The position numbers and the translations under genes are program-made. A stretch of 47,449 nucleotides of DNA from a virus: positions 1-47,449 of the IMG/VR virus record IMGVR_UViG_3300025407_000044; one strand, given 5' to 3'. Each line of letters starts with the position of its first letter. The stretch's first letter is position 1. This document shows positions 5,130 to 11,689 of the stretch, piece after piece. A model generated the notes under the pieces. That model saw only the letters and a list, made by a program, of their open reading frames with translations, was not told where the DNA came from and did not search any database.

Positions 5130-5622
5130 GAGAGGTTTCTGTGAGTAATGGGTAATCTTCTGCCATCATATTGTTGAAGGGTTCATCACCTATCCAGAAA
5201 ATATTCTCCAATACTCTCCATGCGAAGTTTGTTCCTTCTTCTAAATGCTTTGATATTGCCCAAGATAGGACTTCTGAATCCAGTTTCCGTCCCGCCTCAA
5301 TCAGCATCGTATATTCAATACCCTTAATTGTGCGGGTGGTGAAGATTGCATTACTTCTTGAGGGTTTAAAACTATCAGGCATTGTCGGATCTGTCAAGTA
5401 GTCACACTTAAATAGCTTACAGGGCAACATTGGTCTTTCCTCATATGCCCCGCATCCAAAACCTTGCTGCACAAATGAACATGGGCTTAAAGACATATCA
5501 TCTTTCATTCCCATGAATGACTCACGACCATCAGATAGCTTGATATCAGCCCTTAAATGCCCCTCACAGCATTTTGTGCATCCTTCACATGATCTTCCAT
5601 CAACAATTGGCAAAAGGTCCAT
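5110..5622 (-). CDS. YkgJ-like cysteine-cluster protein
   Basis: This 170-residue protein carries the signature of the YkgJ/Fe-S-or-zinc chelating family: CxxCxxCC at C12, C15, C18, C19, then C48, C57, the Y..RPMLPC element with C68, and C73. The family binds a metal or Fe-S cluster; its biochemical role is largely unknown, and phage copies occur. No membrane segments are seen. It lies between a YiiX-like peptidase and unknown genes. Family assignment is fairly certain; function is not. Confidence 0.75.
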   Translation of the reverse strand: MDLLPIVDGRSCEGCTKCCEGHLRADIKLSDGRESFMGMKDDMSLSPCSFVQQGFGCGAYEERPMLPCKLFKCDYLTDPTMPDSFKPSRSNAIFTTRTIKGIEYTMLIEAGRKLDSEVLSWAISKHLEEGTNFAWRVLENIFWIGDEPFNNMMAEDYPLLTETSHGKDTH

Positions 5623-5628
5623 TAAATC

Positions 5629-6108
5629 TTACTTTCGGCTCAATCGCTCTGCTAAGTCTTTCGGGGTAACTAATGCATGACGCTTATGTGTTAGCTTTAC
5701 TCCAACATGAGAATATGACCATGCTACGAGTTGTGAGCAGATTACTCTGTTTTCTTTTTCCGCCAGCCAGTTGACAGGAAATATAGAAAGTCCCAGGCAT
5801 TTGAATCCAAGAGCAAGAATTGACCAGACGCCGTATCCATCTCCACAGAATCCTGTGGCAAATAATACGAGCTTATTCCGATCAGCCTCAGTAAGCGAGT
5901 TTTCATCAGTATTCCAGATAATCTGATTATTCGCATATTTGGAAAGTGGAGAAACTGATACTCCTGTCGGGCGAGCCTCAACGACTTGCCCATGACCAAT
6001 ATAAATTCCAGCATGGTTCCATTTTGACCAAGTTCCCAGTTGAATTAGTCTTGCTGCAATTCCTGTAGTTCTAACTACAAAGTAATCTCCCAAATTAGGC
6101 TCCTGCAT
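5629..6108 (-). CDS. YiiX/NlpC-P60-like permuted cysteine peptidase
   Basis: This 159-residue protein has the circularly permuted papain-like order: histidine first (NHAGIYIG, H32), then E44 in VVEARPTGV, then the cysteine in RVICSQLVAW (C124). The YiiX/permuted NlpC-P60 family cleaves amide or lipid-ester bonds, often at cell envelopes. No signal peptide is visible, so it would act in the cytoplasm or need another release route. It overlaps the upstream gene by 14 nt and follows the transglycosylase in the same operon, which suggests a wall-degrading or envelope-modifying set. Confidence 0.8.
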   Translation of the reverse strand: MQEPNLGDYFVVRTTGIAARLIQLGTWSKWNHAGIYIGHGQVVEARPTGVSVSPLSKYANNQIIWNTDENSLTEADRNKLVLFATGFCGDGYGVWSILALGFKCLGLSIFPVNWLAEKENRVICSQLVAWSYSHVGVKLTHKRHALVTPKDLAERLSRK

Positions 6109-6340
6109 TTTCTATCCTCTTAATCTGCTCAATTAAATTTTCATATAGTTGTAGGCCAGCTATTTGCTCATACCCACACGCTGTACAGTATAGCACGACT
6201 TTATCGTCTTGTTCTTTATGTACTAGCCAGTAAGTTATCTCATGAATTACGTAATCGTTCTTATGATTAGGACAGGCGAGAGGTTTTACCCTACCCGCCT
6301 GCGCTAAGTTGTAATACTGTGAAAAAATTTTAATTTTCAT
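6095..6340 (-). CDS. Small zinc-finger-like unknown protein (81 aa)
   Basis: ATG 6340 (MKIKIFSQYYNLAQ) overlaps the TGA of the upstream transglycosylase gene and is preferred over a longer start at 6421, which would lie deep in that gene. The product has ACPNHKND and YCTACGYE, i.e. one C..H and one CxxC pair, consistent with a zinc ribbon. The C-terminus is an amphipathic helix. Function unknown. Confidence 0.65.
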   Translation of the reverse strand: MKIKIFSQYYNLAQAGRVKPLACPNHKNDYVIHEITYWLVHKEQDDKVVLYCTACGYEQIAGLQLYENLIEQIKRIENAGA

Positions 6341-7020
6341 CAGTACGCTATGTTCGCCTTCTGAAATACAGATGAGACATATTGGAAGACAGTAGGATTC
6401 CCTGGAACTGGTTTGTTCCAAGTTGCCGTATTGCCTGCTCTTGATGGGTAAAGATGAGCTGCCACAGCCTTTGCCCAGTTATGGTAGGTAGCATAAGATG
6501 ATTTTAGTTCATTAATCATGCGTTGGTCCTGAACCCATTCTGGTGCTTGGCAAGCACTCTTGTAACCCATAAAGTTATTCCATGATGTTGACATGTATTG
6601 GAAAGCTCCACATGCACTACTGGAATAAGACTTGCGATAGTAAGCGTCAACCCCGCCAGTTTCTTGGCTAAGGATTGCATTTGCAAGTCTTGAGATTATT
6701 ACCCTTGAATCTACTCTTTGATTTAAATTTAGCATTTTGCTATAAGCGGGCATTTCAAAAGTTTTTCCAGTAGAAAGATCATTAATTAAATAAACTTCCT
6801 CATTGGAATTGCTTTTATTATTATTTATATCTATATTAATAATATTTTTAATATTAACTAAATTAGTATATTTATTAATATATAATATATTTTTATTATA
6901 CACGATAGTTTGTGCTGTTAAAGCGTGAACACTGGAATTAATCCCAGAAATTAGTGTGAGAATAGTCACACCAACCATAGTCCACACTGTTCTTATCCTT
7001 GCTTTGTTCATATTATTCAT
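6340..7020 (-). CDS. Secreted lytic transglycosylase (SLT-like)
   Basis: This 226-residue protein has a basic N-terminus and hydrophobic segment (residues 12-30) acting as signal peptide or anchor. An Asn/Ile/Lys-rich linker spans about 38-80, and an SLT-type transglycosylase domain covers 105-226. ILSQETGG carries the catalytic Glu120, and ACGAFQYMSTSWNNFMGY is the usual second motif. The enzyme cleaves the MurNAc-GlcNAc bond of peptidoglycan. A perfect AGGAGG lies before the ATG and promoter 7053-7061 drives it. It is not the canonical endolysin (see 35171-36034), so it may remodel the wall early or be a virion-associated or exported factor. Confidence 0.85.
   Translation of the reverse strand: MNNMNKARIRTVWTMVGVTILTLISGINSSVHALTAQTIVYNKNILYINKYTNLVNIKNIINIDINNNKSNSNEEVYLINDLSTGKTFEMPAYSKMLNLNQRVDSRVIISRLANAILSQETGGVDAYYRKSYSSSACGAFQYMSTSWNNFMGYKSACQAPEWVQDQRMINELKSSYATYHNWAKAVAAHLYPSRAGNTATWNKPVPGNPTVFQYVSSVFQKANIAY
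6780..6905. other. Extremely AT-rich linker segment inside the transglycosylase gene
   Basis: About 125 bp are almost all A/T (long ATTAATATATAATA-type runs), far below the surrounding composition. The frame stays open and encodes an Ile/Asn/Lys-rich linker. It may be slippage-generated coding DNA, or double as an unwinding element. Nothing else marks it as an origin. Confidence 0.6.
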
Positions 7021-7052
7021 ATGTACCTCCTAGGGAAAGAGTAGTGTCTTCA

Positions 7053-7061
7053 ATCGTATCA
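7053..7061 (-). promoter_or_regulatory. Leftward extended -10 promoter (divergent pair)
   Basis: On the minus strand TG-A-TACGAT lies about 30 nt ahead of the ribosome-binding site of gene 7020-6340. Its TG element abuts that of the rightward promoter within the palindrome TATCATGATA. Confidence 0.5.
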
Positions 7062-7070
7062 TGATATACT
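7062..7070 (+). promoter_or_regulatory. Rightward extended -10 promoter (divergent pair)
   Basis: TG-A-TATACT lies 25 nt ahead of ATG 7095, with CAGGAG as ribosome-binding site between. It shares the central TATCATGATA palindrome with the leftward promoter, so the two probably cannot fire together. Confidence 0.6.
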
Positions 7071-7094
7071 AAGAAAAACAAGTCAGGAGCGTAA

Positions 7095-8093
7095 ATGAAG
7101 GTATCTTGGACGGGTGCTCCAGAGTATATGGATCGCAACGTTGGATATGGCGAAGCATCATATCATATCTTTCAAGAATTAAATAAGCAAGGAATTGAAT
7201 GTGTAATTGGAGACCCACAGTCTAAAATTTCCGTTTCATTCATTCAGCCAAATATGTACAAGTTTGGCAAGCATCAATATAAAATTGGATATACACCTTG
7301 GGAATCTACTTGGATTCCAGAATCCTGGGAGCAACCTTTAAAAACTGGCATTGATGAGATGTGGACAACTTCTCCATGGTGTGCAGATGTATTTAGAAAA
7401 TATACTGATAAGCCTGTATTTGTTTATGAGCATGGTGTAGAGGATGAATGGATTCCTTTAAAGAGAACTCGTAACGAATCCCGCCCTTTTAGATTTTTGC
7501 ATGTCGGAGAACCCTACTTTAGAAAAGATGCTCAGATGGTTGTTAGAGCATTTACTGAAATCTTTGGTAAAGATCCAAACTTTGAGCTTGTGTTAAAAGC
7601 AAGTCGCATAAACACTACTAGAATTTTTGATCCAGATACTGGAGAAGTCCGTGGTTCTCCTGGAGCATTTTATCCAAATATTAAAACCATTGAAGCACTT
7701 TTGTCAAACGAGCAAATGAATGGCTTGTATGACTTGTGCGACGTTTTTGTTTATCCGTCATGGGGCGAGGGGTTTGGATTAAATCCTCTCCAAGCAATGG
7801 CTAAAGGAATACCTACTATTTGCACAGAAGCCTGGGCTACATATGCAAGATATATCACAATGCCTTTAGGTTCAGAAAAAGTTGGTTCTCCATGGCCTAC
7901 AATTCATCCTGGCGAAATGTACAGACCTAACTATGAGCATTTAATTAACTACATGAAAGATGTTGCAGAGAACTATGATAAATATAGTGACCTAGCTTAC
8001 AAAAATGCTTTCCTAATCCATAAAGACTACAACTGGGAAAAGGTAACAAAGCCAGCTGTTCAAAGACTAAGAGAAATAAACGAAAATCTTTAA
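7095..8093 (+). CDS. GT-B glycosyltransferase, family 4-like
   Basis: This 332-residue protein has a GT-B fold pattern. The N-terminal acceptor half is short (GYGEASYHIFQELNKQG), and the C-terminal donor half has FRFLHVGEPYFRKD and VFVYPSWGEGFGLNPLQAMA, the E-x7-E-like nucleotide-sugar site of GT4 enzymes. It would transfer a sugar from an NDP-sugar to an unknown acceptor in the cytoplasm. CAGGAG precedes the ATG. With the GH130-like gene 10092 and TPR gene 11092 it frames the nucleotide reductase gene. Targets could be virion proteins, phage DNA or host wall polymers. Family call is secure; acceptor is unknown. Confidence 0.9.
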   Translation: MKVSWTGAPEYMDRNVGYGEASYHIFQELNKQGIECVIGDPQSKISVSFIQPNMYKFGKHQYKIGYTPWESTWIPESWEQPLKTGIDEMWTTSPWCADVFRKYTDKPVFVYEHGVEDEWIPLKRTRNESRPFRFLHVGEPYFRKDAQMVVRAFTEIFGKDPNFELVLKASRINTTRIFDPDTGEVRGSPGAFYPNIKTIEALLSNEQMNGLYDLCDVFVYPSWGEGFGLNPLQAMAKGIPTICTEAWATYARYITMPLGSEKVGSPWPTIHPGEMYRPNYEHLINYMKDVAENYDKYSDLAYKNAFLIHKDYNWEKVTKPAVQRLREINENL

Positions 8094-8097
8094 AATC

Positions 8098-8127
8098 TTG
8101 ATTTTAAAAGACTGAGTGTGATACACT
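8098..8127 (+). promoter_or_regulatory. Promoter of the nucleotide reductase operon
   Basis: TTGATT (8098-8103), an 18-nt spacer and TGA-TACACT (8122-8127) precede ATG 8161, which has AGGAG 4 nt upstream. An A/T-rich inverted repeat (CTTTAAAATC/GATTTTAAAAG) overlaps the -35. Confidence 0.5.
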
Positions 8128-8160
8128 TAATCTCTAATTCAAATCCAACCTAGGAGTAAC

Positions 8161-10092
8161 ATGTCTAATACAATTGAAAACCCATATGAAAATTTTATCG
8201 CACTGTCTCGTTATGCGAGATGGCTAGAAGATGAAAATCGTCGTGAGACATGGGGTGAAACTGTAGACCGTTACTTTAAGTTTATGGTAATTCAATTGCG
8301 TGAGAAGCATGGGTATGTTCCAGACGATAAGATTCTTGCAGAACTTCGTGATGCAGTATTTAATCGTAATGTTATGCCATCAATGCGTTCTGTCATGACT
8401 GCAGGACCTGCACTTGAAAGAGAAAATGTTTCTGGATACAATTGTGCATTTCTTCCTGTAGACAATGCTCGTTCATTTGATGAAGCAATGTATATCCTTA
8501 TGTGTGGAACAGGTGTTGGATTCTCTGTTGAGTATAAGTACATTAATAAGATCCCCGCACTTCCAGAAACACTTGAGAAATCATCAACTACAGTCATTGT
8601 TGGAGATTCAAAAGAGGGTTGGGCAAAAGCTTATCGTGAGTTGCTGGGACTTCTTTGGGCTGGTCAGATTCCACAAATTGATATCAGCAAGGTTCGTCCT
8701 TCAGGTGCTCGCCTAAAGACAATGGGTGGGCGTTCATCAGGACCTCAACCACTTGTAAATCTATTTGATTTTACTATTCAAGTATTTAAGGGAGCACTTG
8801 GTCGTCAGCTAAAGCCAATTGAAGCTCATGACATTATGTGTAAGATTGGTGAAGTAGTTGTAGTTGGTGGAGTTCGCCGTTCTGCTATGATTTCACTTTC
8901 TAACATTAATGATATTGAAATGGCACAAGCAAAGGCTGGTAACTGGTGGGAGAAGAACTCTCAACGTGCTTTGTCAAACAACTCTGTTGCATATTCCCGC
9001 AAACCAGAGATGCAACAGTTTATTGCAGAGTGGAAATCACTTTATGATTCTAAGTCTGGAGAAAGAGGAATTTACAATGTGGCAGCAGCGCAAGCACAAG
9101 CGGCTAAATACGGCCGCAGATCATCGGAGATTCATTATGGGACAAACCCATGCTCAGAAATCATTCTCAGACCTTATCAGTTTTGTAATCTATCAGAAGT
9201 CGTATTACGTGAAAAGGATACAGTTGAAGATGTTAAGAATAAGGTTCGCCTTGCGTCAATTCTTGGAACGTGGCAATCAACCCTAACTGATTTCAAGTAT
9301 ATCCGAAAGATTTGGAAGGATAATACAGAAGAAGAACGTCTACTTGGAGTTTCATTAACTGGACAATTTGGGCACAAGTTCTTCTCTGGACAAGAAGGAA
9401 CAGAAAAACTTGCAAAGGTACTTGACGATCTTCGTGAGTATGCAGTTTCAACAAACGTAATTGAAGCAGAGAAAATTGGGATTCCTGCATCAGCAGCAGT
9501 AACTTGCGTGAAGCCTTCAGGAACAGTTTCCCAATTGGTCGGGGTGTCTTCAGGAATGCATCCATGGCATTCACAATATTATATTCGCACAGTTCGTGGT
9601 GATAAGAAAGATCCAATTACACAGTTCTTACAGGATTCAGGTATTCCTACAGAAGACGATGTAATGAAGCCAAATGATACTTCGGTATTTTCATTTCCAG
9701 TAAAAGCACCATCACATGCTATTACTAGAGATAAGCTTACCGCTATTCAACAACTTGAAATTTGGCTAACATATCAACGTCACTGGTGTGAGCATAAGCC
9801 ATCTATTACAGTTTCTGTAAAGGAAGATGAATGGATGGAAGTTGGAGCATGGGTATACAAGCACTTTGATGAGGTATCTGGAATTTCATTCTTGCCATAT
9901 TCAGAGCATACATATGTTCAGGCTCCGTATCAAGAGATTGATGAAACAGCATTTAAAGAGCTTTCAGCAAAGATGCCTAAGAAGATTGACTGGACAGCTT
10001 TGTCATTGTACGAGCTGGAAGATTCAACAACAGGAACTCAAGCACTTGCATGTGTTTCTGGAGAATGTGAAATAGTAGATATCAATTCATAA
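8161..10092 (+). CDS. nrdJ: Adenosylcobalamin-dependent ribonucleotide reductase (class II)
   Basis: This 643-residue enzyme resembles the monomeric class II ribonucleoside-triphosphate reductase of Lactobacillus leichmannii (739 residues), with a shorter total length. It has the N-terminal FIALSRYARWLE...RRETWGE motif, an active-site cysteine in GYNCAF (C95), the radical-site NPCSEI (C331, E333), CVKPSGTVSQL, and a C-terminal CxxxxC shuttle pair (C631, C636). It reduces ribonucleotides to deoxyribonucleotides using B12, without oxygen. It supplies DNA precursors during infection. Its use implies a host that makes or takes up cobalamin. The stop overlaps the next start (TAATG). Confidence 0.93.
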   Translation: MSNTIENPYENFIALSRYARWLEDENRRETWGETVDRYFKFMVIQLREKHGYVPDDKILAELRDAVFNRNVMPSMRSVMTAGPALERENVSGYNCAFLPVDNARSFDEAMYILMCGTGVGFSVEYKYINKIPALPETLEKSSTTVIVGDSKEGWAKAYRELLGLLWAGQIPQIDISKVRPSGARLKTMGGRSSGPQPLVNLFDFTIQVFKGALGRQLKPIEAHDIMCKIGEVVVVGGVRRSAMISLSNINDIEMAQAKAGNWWEKNSQRALSNNSVAYSRKPEMQQFIAEWKSLYDSKSGERGIYNVAAAQAQAAKYGRRSSEIHYGTNPCSEIILRPYQFCNLSEVVLREKDTVEDVKNKVRLASILGTWQSTLTDFKYIRKIWKDNTEEERLLGVSLTGQFGHKFFSGQEGTEKLAKVLDDLREYAVSTNVIEAEKIGIPASAAVTCVKPSGTVSQLVGVSSGMHPWHSQYYIRTVRGDKKDPITQFLQDSGIPTEDDVMKPNDTSVFSFPVKAPSHAITRDKLTAIQQLEIWLTYQRHWCEHKPSITVSVKEDEWMEVGAWVYKHFDEVSGISFLPYSEHTYVQAPYQEIDETAFKELSAKMPKKIDWTALSLYELEDSTTGTQALACVSGECEIVDINS

Positions 10093-11105
10093 TGAATCTT
10101 GTTCAAAGAGCCGTAAGTGCTGGGGGCAAACTAGCACCCATTGTAATCCCTAAAGATATTACATTTGGCACGGGCTTGATGAATCCTTCTGTAATGATAG
10201 ATGATGACGGAGATATCTTAGTTAATCTTCGTCATACAAACTACACGCTATTTCATTCAGAAAATACTCAAAAGTTTCCTTCAAGATGGGGACCACTTGC
10301 ATATCTTCATCCAGAAAAAGATGCAAAGCTAGGCACAACAAACTATCTTGTTAGAATGAATAATGATCTTGAGGTTACAGATTATTGTTTAATTGATACA
10401 AGCAAAAATGATATCCCGCCCGTTTGGGAGTTTGTTGGGTTAGAAGATGCCCGTCTTGTTAAGTGGGATAATAAATATTATATGGTTGGTGTCAGAAGAG
10501 ATGTAAAGCCTTCGGGTGAAGGTCGCATGGAACTAGTTGAAATTAAAATCAATAAGAAAAAGTGGGAAGCCAAAGAAAAGTCAAGAATTAGAATACCTGC
10601 TCCAGGCAAAGATAATTCTTATTGTGAAAAGAACTGGTATCCAATCCTTGACAAGCCTTACTATTTTATTAAATGGACTTCTCCAGTTGAAGTTGTTAAG
10701 ACTTATCCAGATCTTCCCGCAAGATGTGAGCAAGTTGTTGTAAATCCAGGATTGCCTGTAAAGTTTGATTTACGGGGCGGATCTCAGATGATTCGTTGGA
10801 ACGAAAACACCTATATATCAATAACACATGAGACAGAGTTGTTCTGGAACTACTTGGGACAAAAAGATGGAATATATCGTCATAGATTGTGTGTCTGGGA
10901 TAACGAGTTTAATCTGATAGGTGTTTCTCCAGACAAGTTTTCATTTCTAGATGCCAGAATTGAATTTTGTGCAGGTGCAGCAAAGCTTAAAAATGATTTG
11001 CTCATATCGTTTGGTTTTCAAGATAATGCTGCTTTTATTTTAAAGGTAACAGAAGATGTTGTTGAAGAAATGATACAGGAGGCTTTGACAAATGAAATCA
11101 ATTGA
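10092..11105 (+). CDS. GH130/GH43-like five-bladed beta-propeller protein
   Basis: This 337-residue protein shows motifs of the GH130 (mannoside phosphorylase) and related propellers: an early NPSVMIDDDGD blade, GLEDARLVKW (compare GLEDPR), CEKNWYP and LRGGSQM. Such proteins bind or phosphorolyse mannose-type sugars; phage and bacterial copies often accompany glycosyltransferases. There is no signal peptide, so it is cytoplasmic. Its ATG overlaps the reductase stop. Catalytic activity is not certain because the general acid Asp in the usual position cannot be placed by eye. Confidence 0.75.
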   Translation: MNLVQRAVSAGGKLAPIVIPKDITFGTGLMNPSVMIDDDGDILVNLRHTNYTLFHSENTQKFPSRWGPLAYLHPEKDAKLGTTNYLVRMNNDLEVTDYCLIDTSKNDIPPVWEFVGLEDARLVKWDNKYYMVGVRRDVKPSGEGRMELVEIKINKKKWEAKEKSRIRIPAPGKDNSYCEKNWYPILDKPYYFIKWTSPVEVVKTYPDLPARCEQVVVNPGLPVKFDLRGGSQMIRWNENTYISITHETELFWNYLGQKDGIYRHRLCVWDNEFNLIGVSPDKFSFLDARIEFCAGAAKLKNDLLISFGFQDNAAFILKVTEDVVEEMIQEALTNEIN

Positions 11106-11649
11106 AGAATTAGTTGAAAACGCTTCTCATGATATGTTTAATCCTCAACTTAACTTTGATATTGCAAAGAAGTACGACGAGCTGGGCCAAAATGCTGCAG
11201 CAATTTCTTTTTATTTGAGAGCTGCAGAATATGGCTATGAGTCTTCACCTATTATTGTTTATACTTCATTAATAAGAATTTCTTTCTGTCTAGAAAGTCA
11301 GACTGGGCGGGAGCACACTGTAAGTAGCACATTATTACAAGCAATTGAATATATGCCTAGCAGACCTGAAGCATACTTTTTACTGTCACGTTTTTATGAG
11401 AGAACACAAAAATGGCAAGAGTGTTATACATGGGCAGAAATAGGTTTAAGATTTGCTACAAGACATGATCCATTACCAGCAGATGTTGAGTACCCAGGTT
11501 CATATGGATTTATGTTTGAAAAAGCCGTAAGCGGTTGGTGGCTTGGAAGAAAAGAAGATTCTTTTAAAATCTTCAAGGATATGCTTGAAGAAAACATATG
11601 GGATAACTATCGCTCAACCATTGAATACAACCTTAAAAACTACGTCTAA
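11092..11649 (+). CDS. TPR-repeat protein
   Basis: This 185-residue protein has two or three tetratricopeptide-like helix pairs: FDIAKKYDELGQNAAAISFY, then PEAYFLLSRFYERTQKWQEC and YGFMFEKAVSGWWLGRKEDS. TPRs are protein-binding scaffolds and often accompany or are fused to glycosyltransferases. It overlaps the propeller gene by 14 nt, with AGGAGG 9 nt before the ATG. It probably works with the glycosyltransferase and propeller, which is inference from position. Confidence 0.75.
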   Translation: MKSIEELVENASHDMFNPQLNFDIAKKYDELGQNAAAISFYLRAAEYGYESSPIIVYTSLIRISFCLESQTGREHTVSSTLLQAIEYMPSRPEAYFLLSRFYERTQKWQECYTWAEIGLRFATRHDPLPADVEYPGSYGFMFEKAVSGWWLGRKEDSFKIFKDMLEENIWDNYRSTIEYNLKNYV

Positions 11650-11672
11650 AAAATAGCCTTTTTTAACTATTT

Positions 11673-11681
11673 TGGTATACT
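11673..11681 (+). promoter_or_regulatory. Promoter of the collagen-like fibre gene (near-leaderless)
   Basis: TGG-TATACT lies so that transcription should begin 0-3 nt before ATG 11690, and there is no Shine-Dalgarno sequence. A weak inverted repeat AAAATAG/CTATTTT precedes it. Confidence 0.6.
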
Positions 11682-11689
11682 TGTAGCAT

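Noticed and set aside
8094-8160. tRNA-like T-loop (TTCAAATCC) before the reductase gene
   Set aside because: No acceptor, D or anticodon arms can be folded around it; the region holds a promoter and ribosome-binding site.
8909-9616. Alternative-frame ORFs within the nucleotide reductase gene
   Set aside because: They overlap conserved catalytic regions of the reductase and show no own start signals.
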